Below are positions 1-5,655 of a DNA stretch of 6,565 bases, piece by piece. Under the pieces are notes generated by a model. The model searched no databases. It had not been told where the DNA came from and was given only the letters and a program-made list of their open reading frames with translations. Position numbers and translations under genes: made by a program. The DNA is from Planctomycetota bacterium (lineage in GTDB: Bacteria; Planctomycetota; Phycisphaerae; WQYP01; JAJZKY01), in contig JAJZKY010000266.1 of assembly GCA_021803885.1 (NCBI GenBank), forward strand, positions 1 through 6,565, given 5' to 3'. Every line of letters begins with the position of its first letter. Positions within the stretch are counted from its first letter, which is position 1.

Positions 1-563
1 ATCGAGTGGTACGGATTAAATGTTAAAATAGTGTTGCCATAATTTGGATCTTCTGCCATCGTATTGGACCAGCCGTTTGGAAGCGCGGCAAGACTGCCGA
101 AAGACTGATAATATGAGAATACTGTTGAGCCCGTATCATACTTTCCATAAGTTGCCGATAACTGAGGAGCTTCGCCTATACCGTTTGAAATGCTGAAAAG
201 ATTGGTTGTGCTGGGCGCAAAACCCATATATATGACTTCGTCGTTTGACACTCCGTTAAGATTAAGCCAGTAAATTGCGTTGCCTGTTGTGTAATTTTCA
301 AGCCATGAAGGTATTATTGCGCCTCCTGCGGTAAAGAACTCAACGTTCTTCATGTTTGCGTTTAAATATTGTGAATAAGTGGACGGATTGAAGTGAGCCA
401 TTTGCTGGAAATTGCCGGTTATTGCAGATGTGGATGTTATTGTGATTGGGACATATGAGACGATCCCGATAGGCGCTGTTACGCCAGCCGCCGCGGCGAT
501 GCCCATGTTCAGAATACCGAACGCGGCAAACAGCAGTATTAGTCCAACAAAATAGCTCTTCAT
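1..563 (-). CDS. Secreted DUF2341-domain / lectin-like surface protein, N-terminal part
   Basis: Partial gene: 187 codons from an ATG at 563-561 stay open to the left edge, so the C-terminus is outside the window. Residues 1-27 look like a signal peptide: K2, a hydrophobic stretch (VGLILLFAAFGIL), then an Ala-rich end near residue 26. Residues about 52-135 match the DUF2341 pattern: QQM near 53, a Tyr/Asn-rich stretch, NVEFF at 73-77, IPSWLEN at 84-90, IYWLNL at 97-102, IYMGF at 111-115 and GEAPQLS at 130-136. After YGKYD (139-143) comes FSYYQSF and LPNGW, the usual entry into a concanavalin A/LamG-like sandwich domain that often follows DUF2341 in archaeal surface proteins. The role (surface adhesion or carbohydrate contact) is inferred from family; no catalytic residue is visible. 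Another ATG at 567-565 lies in a different frame that does not give a sensible protein. The next gene upstream (682-3957) has the same orientation and also encodes a surface protein. Confidence 0.85.
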   Translation of the reverse strand, partial: MKSYFVGLILLFAAFGILNMGIAAAAGVTAPIGIVSYVPITITSTSAITGNFQQMAHFNPSTYSQYLNANMKNVEFFTAGGAIIPSWLENYTTGNAIYWLNLNGVSNDEVIYMGFAPSTTNLFSISNGIGEAPQLSATYGKYDTGSTVFSYYQSFGSLAALPNGWSNTMAEDPNYGNTILTFNPYHS

Positions 564-586
564 TCATATCACTGGTTACATCACTT

Positions 587-604
587 ACCACGATGATGCG
601 TGGT
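587..604. promoter_or_regulatory. Perfect inverted repeat near the predicted transcription start
   Basis: ACCACG (587-592) and CGTGGT (599-604) are perfect 6-bp arms around a 6-nt spacer (ATGATG). The repeat lies between the TATA box (621-628) and the start codon (563), covering or just before the predicted transcription start of the DUF2341 gene. It could be an operator or a hairpin at the 5' end of the mRNA. The sequence alone does not decide between these, and short repeats of this kind also occur by chance. Confidence 0.45.
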
Positions 605-620
605 ATAATCGGTTCTGTAG

Positions 621-628
621 TATTTATA
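621..628 (-). promoter_or_regulatory. TATA box of the DUF2341 gene
   Basis: On the minus strand this reads TATAAATA, a near-consensus archaeal TATA box. At the usual spacing of about 26 bp, transcription would start near position 598, giving a leader of about 35 nt before the ATG at 563. A weak Shine-Dalgarno-like AGTGAT (573-568) lies 4 nt upstream of that ATG. No transcript data support this; it is a motif-and-spacing call. Confidence 0.6.
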
Positions 629-630
629 GC

Positions 631-649
631 TTTGCCATGATTTGGCAAA
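631..649. promoter_or_regulatory. Perfect 7-bp inverted repeat abutting the TATA box
   Basis: TTTGCCA (631-637) and TGGCAAA (643-649) are perfect arms around TGATT. The repeat starts 2 bp upstream of the minus-strand TATA box (621-628) and covers the BRE position where TFB would bind, which is a typical place for an archaeal repressor or activator site. It also lies 33-51 bp past the stop codon of the large surface-protein gene, so a 3' hairpin of that mRNA is an alternative. No U-run follows, which argues against a classical terminator. Confidence 0.45.
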
Positions 650-681
650 TCATTTAAAAGCCTTTGTATAAATAGTTTATT

Positions 682-3600
682 TTATTCGGCGTTCTGCGCA
701 TCTGGCATTCCAGGGTTGGTGGGTTGGCCTTGCGGTGGCGCATCGTGCGATTGGACGTTCAGATCGGTTGCGCCGCCTTCCGAACCCGCTTTTGGTTTTG
801 CCGCGCCGTGAGTGCGCCTTACCACCCATGCAAGAATTATTGCCATCACCACCTCTATTATCAGAACATAATACCACGTCGTGCCATTCTTTTCGACGCC
901 GTGGATTGCACCGCCAGGGTTGAAAGTCGATGAAGAGTTTGTTGAGAGTGTGGTTGTGGGGGCTGGCGCAACCGTTACGGTAGTCGTCGTTGCAGTGGTT
1001 GGCGCAACCGCCGGTATCGTGGTTGTTGCTGCCGCAACGGCGTGAGAAGTGGTGCACACATCGTATGTGACCGTATGCTGCACCGGCAGGTAGCTGTCGT
1101 TTACAAGTTCCATCGCAGTAACCGTGTTGGAGGTGCTTGCGATCTTGTACGGCACGTTCAGGTACAGCAGCACCGAAGTGCCGTTGACAGTGAGCCCTGC
1201 GCTGCTTGGGTTGATGTAGTTAACGGTCACGTAGTGCGTAGGTGTGCTGTTGACCGTGAGCGTCTTGAACGTGGTCGCGTTGTAGACCGTGTAGCAGACG
1301 ATGGTGTTTGGCCCTGAAACAGTGGTCGAAGATAGTATTGCAGGCGGCTTGCTGCTCCCGCCTCCGCCGCCACCGCCGCCTCCTCCTCCGCCTCCTCCGC
1401 CGTTGGTGATGGTGGTTGTGGTGGTTGGTATGGCGCTGTAAGACATCAGCGCTACTGTCGGGTCTGCAGGCAACGTCACGGAAACAGTACATGAGGACGG
1501 GTCGATTGTGTAATCCGGTATCGCGGCCCATTCACCGTTTACCAGCATGAACGGCTTTACGTCAGAAATTTTGATGCCGCACGCGTATCCTATTGTCGCC
1601 ACGATCTTTGATACCGGAGAAGATGTCACGCTTATGTTTAGCACGATAATCTTGGAGTAGCCCGGAGGGGCTGCGACCGATCTTGCGGTATCATTTGTGA
1701 TGGCAACATTCGCACTCAGAGGTGTGGGGGCGTTCGATGTCAGGTTTATGCTCGCCCCGACCGACGGGTCGCTTATTTCTATTGAGTTTGATCCTGTGGT
1801 TGTCGAATTTACCGAAAACGTGTTGTTCAGAGGCATCACTGATACCTGGAATATCGGAGAATCGGCGCTGGCCGCCGGTGATTCAGAGTCCGTCACGTGC
1901 GAGTAAAACAGGTACGTGCCTGGTTGCGCCGAAGCGCTTGCCACGAAAACGAATATCGGCAGGTCTAATCCGACAGGCCGATAGGATGCGCCAGGCGCCT
2001 TCTCAAACCATGTATATGTGTACGGGGCACTGCCCGTCGAGTTTGTTGATATGTTCATCTCCGCGGACTGGGACAGATTCAGCAGCCAGTAGTCGTAGCC
2101 CCTGCTGAAGACCGCCAACTTCGTGACCGGTTTGATGGTGGTTGTCGTGCTGGTCGTGGTTGATGTCGATGAAGAGGTGGTGGGCGATGTTGTGGCTGGT
2201 GTCGTGGTTGGTGTCGTGGTTGATGTCGATGAAGAGGTTGACTGGCCGTTCTGGCTGTAGAGAAGGAGGTATGTGCTTGAGAGACCGATATCGTTTGCAG
2301 AATCTGTCGCGCTGGCGCAAAGATAATACGGCTGGTATAGCTGGTTACTTGGCAGCGTCGGCACGATTAGCGTGTATGGGTTGGATGTGGCGCCTAGTAG
2401 AAGACGATCCTGTCTGCATGAATAGGAATCGCCGAAATACCATTGGTATGTGTATGGCGGCGTTCCGCCGCTTGCCGTAGCGGACATTGATACCGCCTGG
2501 CCTGGTGATATATCCCCTGTTCCTGTGACGGTCGTCGACACTGATACTACTGTGGAGAGCGTGCGTATGTGCGCTTTCGGATCGCCTATCACAACATTCT
2601 TCCAACCGAGGCTGGGCATGCCCGCATAGTAGCTGTCTGCCAGGACGTATCCACTGAAGTAGTACGGGAAAACATCTGCAGGATTCTCTATCCCCGAGGT
2701 GTAAGGTTCGCTCACGTATCCGCTGACTCCGGTAACGTTGTCCATTATGAGATCGGATATCAAGGATTGCCCGCCCGTCCAAGGATACTGGTGCAGCGTC
2801 CTCGCGCTGGTGGAGACCAGCGTTTCTGCTATCGCGCCTGGGATGAAGCCCAGGTCCCATTGGCTGGAGTTCTGGCCCAAGGTGCACCCGCAGTTGGAGC
2901 CCCACGATACGTATCCGCTCAGCCCTTTTGCGCCCACCACAAAGCTGGTTCCGGCCACCTCTGTGTTCACTCCCATCTGGTCGAGCAGCGCGTATGGGAT
3001 TAGGAAAAATTCATTTTTGTATATCTGGAAGTTCGGCGATAGGGTATAGTTGTTTAGCAGGACTGTGCCGTTCCTGTAGGCGTCAGAGGCGGACATGCCG
3101 TCATTTATCAGATTGTATATGCTCTGCAGCGTAGGACCGTCCAGCCTTGTCACTTCATACATCGATCCGTATTTTGAGTGCGAGAATGTGTGGTTGTATA
3201 GATAGCCGAGGGAGGTATTTGCGGCGCTTGAGCTCGCCGTGTTATACGGATTTGGGTTGCCGAATCCGCTGGAAAGGTATTGGTTGTTCAGTATTGAGTT
3301 GTCGGTCAGGTTGTCCGCTATCATGGAGTCTATCGAGAGGCCGTACGTGTTGTCTATAAGCGGAACGCCGTACGTTGTGGTGATGTAGTTTATCGTGCCG
3401 CTTTCCGAGAGCTTGGTTTTTATCTCCGATATCTCGGTCTGGGTGACCAGATCGTTTACGCTCTCCTGTGCGGGTATCCCGGAGAGCTCTAGGACATTGA
3501 GGGAATTGAACCCGTACGGCGCCCAGGCGTTTTGCGCATAGGCGCAGACCGCATCGCTCTCCTGGCTTGCCGGATTGCAGACCAAGAGCACATCGTAGTA

Positions 3601-3957
3601 GCTGTAGTATTCGGCCGCGTTGAAGGATCCCGTGTTTCCGCTTTGCACACCAAAGAGCGTTGAGGTTAACTCTGGCAGTATCGCTATTGATATGCCTGAT
3701 GGCGGCGGAACTTTTGAGCCCGTCACCACTATGCCGGCCATTGAATATAGGCTGAACGCGTTCAGCCGCGCGTTTGAGATCGCGTGTTCTATGTCATTGA
3801 GAAACTTTACAGTTTCAGAATAAACCCATTTGTACTGGCCCGATGCCTGCGCCGCATATGTACGCTGCGCCCCGGGATTTTGATTTTGTGCGCCCGGCAT
3901 AGCAAAAAATACCAATGTCATGCACATAACAGTCAGGGCGATTAATTTTGCAGCCAT
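682..3957 (-). CDS. Membrane-anchored modular surface protein with TIGR03790-like domain
   Basis: 1091 residues from the chosen ATG (3957-3955). An in-frame ATG at 4002 adds 15 residues, but it precedes or overlaps the TATA-like elements, and the 3957 start gives a cleaner signal peptide (MAAK, then LIALTVMCMTLVFFAM, cleavage about 34-39). Residues about 120-465 match TIGR03790, a family of unknown function: DVLLVCN, INYITTTYGVPL, SIDSM, YEVTRLDGPT, GLSGYVSWGSN, FIPGAIAETLVS, GYVSEPY and W-x5-IGDP. Next come an Ig/PKD-like domain (about 480-567, PPYTYQWY), a Ser/Thr linker (about 573-607), a second Ig-like domain (about 612-705, APYTYTWF) and a beta region (about 710-841) resembling the PGF-pre-PGF type (NGEWAAIP). 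A 15-Gly hinge (853-867), another beta region, a Thr/Ala/Pro-rich stalk, a transmembrane helix (1028-1046) and a 45-residue hydrophilic tail starting RR complete it. More than a dozen N-x-S/T sequons suggest glycosylation. The bulk should be outside the cell; function unknown. Confidence 0.88.
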   Translation of the reverse strand: MAAKLIALTVMCMTLVFFAMPGAQNQNPGAQRTYAAQASGQYKWVYSETVKFLNDIEHAISNARLNAFSLYSMAGIVVTGSKVPPPSGISIAILPELTSTLFGVQSGNTGSFNAAEYYSYYDVLLVCNPASQESDAVCAYAQNAWAPYGFNSLNVLELSGIPAQESVNDLVTQTEISEIKTKLSESGTINYITTTYGVPLIDNTYGLSIDSMIADNLTDNSILNNQYLSSGFGNPNPYNTASSSAANTSLGYLYNHTFSHSKYGSMYEVTRLDGPTLQSIYNLINDGMSASDAYRNGTVLLNNYTLSPNFQIYKNEFFLIPYALLDQMGVNTEVAGTSFVVGAKGLSGYVSWGSNCGCTLGQNSSQWDLGFIPGAIAETLVSTSARTLHQYPWTGGQSLISDLIMDNVTGVSGYVSEPYTSGIENPADVFPYYFSGYVLADSYYAGMPSLGWKNVVIGDPKAHIRTLSTVVSVSTTVTGTGDISPGQAVSMSATASGGTPPYTYQWYFGDSYSCRQDRLLLGATSNPYTLIVPTLPSNQLYQPYYLCASATDSANDIGLSSTYLLLYSQNGQSTSSSTSTTTPTTTPATTSPTTSSSTSTTTSTTTTIKPVTKLAVFSRGYDYWLLNLSQSAEMNISTNSTGSAPYTYTWFEKAPGASYRPVGLDLPIFVFVASASAQPGTYLFYSHVTDSESPAASADSPIFQVSVMPLNNTFSVNSTTTGSNSIEISDPSVGASINLTSNAPTPLSANVAITNDTARSVAAPPGYSKIIVLNISVTSSPVSKIVATIGYACGIKISDVKPFMLVNGEWAAIPDYTIDPSSCTVSVTLPADPTVALMSYSAIPTTTTTITNGGGGGGGGGGGGGGGSSKPPAILSSTTVSGPNTIVCYTVYNATTFKTLTVNSTPTHYVTVNYINPSSAGLTVNGTSVLLYLNVPYKIASTSNTVTAMELVNDSYLPVQHTVTYDVCTTSHAVAAATTTIPAVAPTTATTTTVTVAPAPTTTLSTNSSSTFNPGGAIHGVEKNGTTWYYVLIIEVVMAIILAWVVRRTHGAAKPKAGSEGGATDLNVQSHDAPPQGQPTNPGMPDAQNAE
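1357..1401 (-). repeat. Poly-glycine codon tract (15 Gly)
   Basis: Fifteen consecutive GGN codons (a GGC/GGA mix with single GGT and GGG) encode residues 853-867 of the large surface protein, followed by Ser-Ser-Lys-Pro-Pro. It lies between the PGF-pre-PGF-like region and the membrane-proximal beta region, so it probably acts as a flexible hinge. The coding strand and mRNA carry many closely spaced GG runs and could form two-layer G-quadruplexes. The mixed codons should slow slippage compared with a pure triplet repeat. Confidence 0.85.
2153..2238 (-). repeat. Ser/Thr-linker repeat: two exact 26-bp copies, 60 bp apart
   Basis: Positions 2153-2178 and 2213-2238 are identical over 26 bp, and the sequence between them holds further GTGGTTG-type partial copies. 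The repeat encodes the Ser/Thr-rich linker between the two Ig-like domains of the surface protein (an SSSTSTTT-like run occurs twice). The unit start-to-start distance is 60 bp, so it keeps the reading frame. Such linkers are usually extended, O-glycosylatable stalks, and the DNA repeat suggests expansion by in-frame duplication. Confidence 0.8.
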
Positions 3958-3989
3958 GGACGCGCCGTGTAAATAAGGCACTGCAAAAG

Positions 3990-3997
3990 TAAATAAA
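3990..3997 (-). promoter_or_regulatory. Probable TATA box of the large surface-protein gene
   Basis: The minus strand reads TTTATTTA here, with TATAAT just upstream (4006-4001). Measured from either element, transcription would start about 10-20 nt before the ATG at 3957 and downstream of the ATG at 4002. This supports the shorter protein start and a very short leader. Which of the two elements is used cannot be told from sequence. Confidence 0.5.
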
Positions 3998-4213
3998 CCC
4001 ATTATACGCTTGCGGTAACGGGCGGCAGATTGTTGATATTATAGAAAAACATCAAGGAATTGCGCGCAGAGAGGGGGTGTTCGGCATGTCTGGAATATAA
4101 CAGGAGCGCGGATCAGGAGATGCGGCGCCGATCATGCCGGAACATCAGATCTGATAATTCCATCGAAATGCTCTGCAACAACCTGCGGCATTCCTAACAG
4201 GCGAAGCCTCTGC
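3998..4213. other. Intergenic region without a visible gene
   Basis: No open frame longer than about 16 codons with a plausible start, and no tRNA-like fold, was seen. It contains a perfect 12-bp palindrome, ATCAGATCTGAT, at 4144-4155, and a separated inverted pair CGGCATG (4082-4088) / CATGCCG (4133-4139). A short AGGC-GAA-GCCT stem (4199-4209) follows the stop of the membrane-protein gene (4214), but without a U-run, so it is not called a terminator. The left end carries the promoter elements of the surface-protein gene. Confidence 0.5.
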
Positions 4214-4945
4214 TTAACCCATGCTGACCGCCATATTGGGGGCGCGTTTGCGGTTTGGTCTGCCGTTTGCGGATAGGGATTCCGTGCCCTGTTTGAGCCT
4301 TGTTCTGATCGCCTTTACGCCATCCTTGCCTTTCCTCATCTCCTTCATTATGTTTGCGCGCTCGTAATACGGTATGAACAGCAGCAGGAACGATGTCAGC
4401 CCCATCAGATGCACCACCAGGCTCGATGACGCAAAATAGGACAGGAATATGAATATCGACAGCAGGATCAGCAGCACCGTCAGTATGGAAAATAGAAACC
4501 TGCCGTACAGGTGCTCCACGTGCTCCTTATTCTCTATATAAACCTCAAGCGATATCACGAAAGCGGCGAAGAACGCGAGCGTTATTATCGATGTTCCTAA
4601 CGATATCCCGTAATCCGCATACCCCCTGTAGTAGAACATCGACCCTATCGATTTCATGTAGCTCGCTAGTATGCCCATCGTGAAGACCGCCCTGAGCGAA
4701 CATTTCCGCATAAACGCCCTGTTGAAGTTCTTCAGGTATATGCCCACCATGAATATCAGCAGCGCGGGCAGGTAAAGATTGTATGCGGGATGGTTTTCGG
4801 TCGACATGTTGAACGGCGACGAGATAAAAAGCCCGAGCTCCGTCCTGTTATTGAAATGGTATGTGAAGTAGATCACAAGCGCCACGAAGATCGCGCTCGC
4901 CGCTATCGGCTTCAGTATGTTCGCGATCCTTTGCCGGCCGGTCAC
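4214..4945 (-). CDS. Six-helix integral membrane protein of unknown function
   Basis: 243 residues. The start is GTG (4945-4943); an in-frame TAG lies two codons upstream, so no longer start exists. Hydrophobic segments are visible at about 12-31, 54-71, 85-105, 113-134, 149-171 and 174-194. The tail (195-243) is strongly basic (MRKGKDGVKAIRTRLKQ, then NRKR), which by the positive-inside rule places it in the cytoplasm. A polar loop at about 32-53 separates helices 1 and 2. The single Cys is C82, at the start of helix 3. I do not recognise the family: no transporter signature, catalytic triad or cofactor motif is evident. It lies just upstream of the large surface-protein gene in the same orientation but more than 250 bp away from that gene's start, with a separate promoter. 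A link to surface-protein export or anchoring is possible but rests on position only. Confidence 0.82.
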   Translation of the reverse strand: MTGRQRIANILKPIAASAIFVALVIYFTYHFNNRTELGLFISSPFNMSTENHPAYNLYLPALLIFMVGIYLKNFNRAFMRKCSLRAVFTMGILASYMKSIGSMFYYRGYADYGISLGTSIITLAFFAAFVISLEVYIENKEHVEHLYGRFLFSILTVLLILLSIFIFLSYFASSSLVVHLMGLTSFLLLFIPYYERANIMKEMRKGKDGVKAIRTRLKQGTESLSANGRPNRKRAPNMAVSMG

Positions 4946-4966
4946 AGCCTAATAATGCATCATGTG

Positions 4967-4974
4967 CTTTTAAG
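4967..4974 (-). promoter_or_regulatory. TATA box of the membrane-protein gene (leaderless GTG)
   Basis: The minus strand reads CTTAAAAG, centred about 26 bp before the GTG at 4945, so transcription should start at or next to the start codon, giving a leaderless mRNA. No Shine-Dalgarno-like sequence precedes the GTG, which fits. The 5-bp inverted repeat at 4973-4986 touches the upstream edge of this element. Confidence 0.55.
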
Positions 4975-4986
4975 CGTTTTGACGCT
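4973..4986. promoter_or_regulatory. Inverted repeat overlapping the TATA/BRE region
   Basis: AGCGT (4973-4977) and ACGCT (4982-4986) are perfect 5-bp arms around TTTG. Placed on the BRE side of the minus-strand TATA box, it could be an operator for the membrane-protein gene. The arms are short enough to occur by chance, so the call is weak. Confidence 0.3.
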
Positions 4987-5059
4987 GCGATCTCAAGAGG
5001 TAGCCGAACCGTCTGATCAGAGGCCCGGCATGAGCGCGATTGTGCCCCTGCCATCATGA

Positions 5060-5076
5060 AGGAATATATATTTCCT
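5060..5076 (+). promoter_or_regulatory. Symmetrical TATA box of the plus-strand gene
   Basis: The element AGGAA-TATATAT-TTCCT has a strong TATA core (centre about 5067) inside 5-bp inverted arms. Transcription would be expected near 5093. It therefore lies inside the first codons of the longest possible reading frame (ATG at 5056), which argues that translation really begins downstream, at TTG 5101 or GTG 5119. The symmetrical arms may allow a regulator to bind over the TATA box. Confidence 0.6.
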
Positions 5077-5100
5077 AATCGTATTTTAGTATGTGGTGTT

Positions 5101-5655
5101 TTGGACAGAACCAAAGGCGTGAGAAATATTGCCGCATGCGCGGTCGTAGGCATCGCCATGGCAGGGCCACCCATGGCGCCGGCCTCTAATGCCGCCTATG
5201 CAGATTCAGGATTCGTCGCGTATAACGGGAATTCGCTTGGCACGGGCAGCATGCGCAACCCCGTGCAGGTCTGGAGGGGATGGGCCGGCCCTGGCAAGTA
5301 CTATCTGTTCGCCGCGATGCGCCTTGAGACTTCTGCACCGGTAGAAAGCGTTCAGGAGCTCAACGGCGACAATGTTGCGGTCTACGGGAGAAACCTTTCG
5401 GGACCTTACACCCGCATGCTGAGGAGAGGCCCCGTAGTTGCCGTGCATGGATTCCAGAGAGGCGTTTTGCCAAACCCGAATGCGCCGCAGGAGCAGAAGC
5501 CTTCGATTCCGATGATGGCGCTGCCAAAGGTCAGTTCAGACAGGAACAAGCATTTTTCGCAAACAGATAAAAACATCATTCTTTTTACAGGGGAGCTCGC
5601 CGCGTTTTGGGGACTGCTCTGGATCATGAAGAGAATGAAAGAGCTCAAGAACTAA
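5101..5655 (+). CDS. Small type I membrane protein of unknown function
   Basis: 184 residues from a TTG at 5101. The frame is open from an ATG at 5056 (199 residues), but that ATG lies upstream of a strong TATA box (5060-5076), so 5101 or the GTG at 5119 is more likely. From 5101 the N-terminus reads like a signal peptide: DRTKGVR, a hydrophobic NIAACAVVGIAMAG core, and AYA before the likely cleavage at about residue 34. The outer part (35-158) has no Cys in the predicted mature chain, one N-x-S sequon (NLS) and a Pro-rich patch (LPNPNAPQEQKP). A C-terminal helix (about 159-176, ILFTGELAAFWGLLWIM) and a short basic tail (KRMKELKN) anchor it with the C-terminus inside. I recognise no family. 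It is divergent from the six-helix gene across a shared promoter region and overlaps the 3' end of cysS by 11 bp. The gene is called real because of this signal-and-anchor layout and its promoter. Confidence 0.72.
   Translation: MDRTKGVRNIAACAVVGIAMAGPPMAPASNAAYADSGFVAYNGNSLGTGSMRNPVQVWRGWAGPGKYYLFAAMRLETSAPVESVQELNGDNVAVYGRNLSGPYTRMLRRGPVVAVHGFQRGVLPNPNAPQEQKPSIPMMALPKVSSDRNKHFSQTDKNIILFTGELAAFWGLLWIMKRMKELKN

Noticed and set aside
340..648. Minus-strand open frame of 102 codons with an ATG at 648
   Set aside because: It overlaps the DUF2341 gene in another frame; the protein has no signal peptide, is rich in Arg/His/Cys and Asn, and crosses the TATA box and inverted repeats. The frame starting at 563 gives a coherent secreted protein.
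682..820. PEP-CTERM or PGF-CTERM sorting tail at the end of the surface protein
   Set aside because: The transmembrane helix is followed by 45 hydrophilic residues, not a few basic ones, and no PGF or PEP motif precedes it. It reads as an ordinary membrane anchor.
2134..2240. Possible CRISPR-like repeat
   Set aside because: Only two exact copies, spacing filled by degenerate copies of the same unit, and all inside a reading frame encoding a Ser/Thr linker.
1697..3359. Several plus-strand open frames of 67-144 codons inside the large surface-protein gene
   Set aside because: They are antisense shadows of a gene with clear domain motifs; their translations are rich in Arg/Cys/Trp/Ser and show no domain, promoter or ribosome-binding site.
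3958..4002. Extension of the surface protein to the ATG at 4002
   Set aside because: The extension places the start at or before the TATA-like elements and puts an uncharged stretch ahead of a normal signal peptide; kept only as an alternative.
4199..4209. Stem AGGC-GAA-GCCT after the six-helix gene as an intrinsic terminator
   Set aside because: The stem is only 4 bp and no U-run follows on the minus strand.
5206..5648. Two minus-strand frames of 80 codons opposite the small plus-strand gene
   Set aside because: Neither has a signal, domain or promoter, whereas the plus-strand protein has a signal peptide, a C-terminal helix with basic tail and a TATA box.
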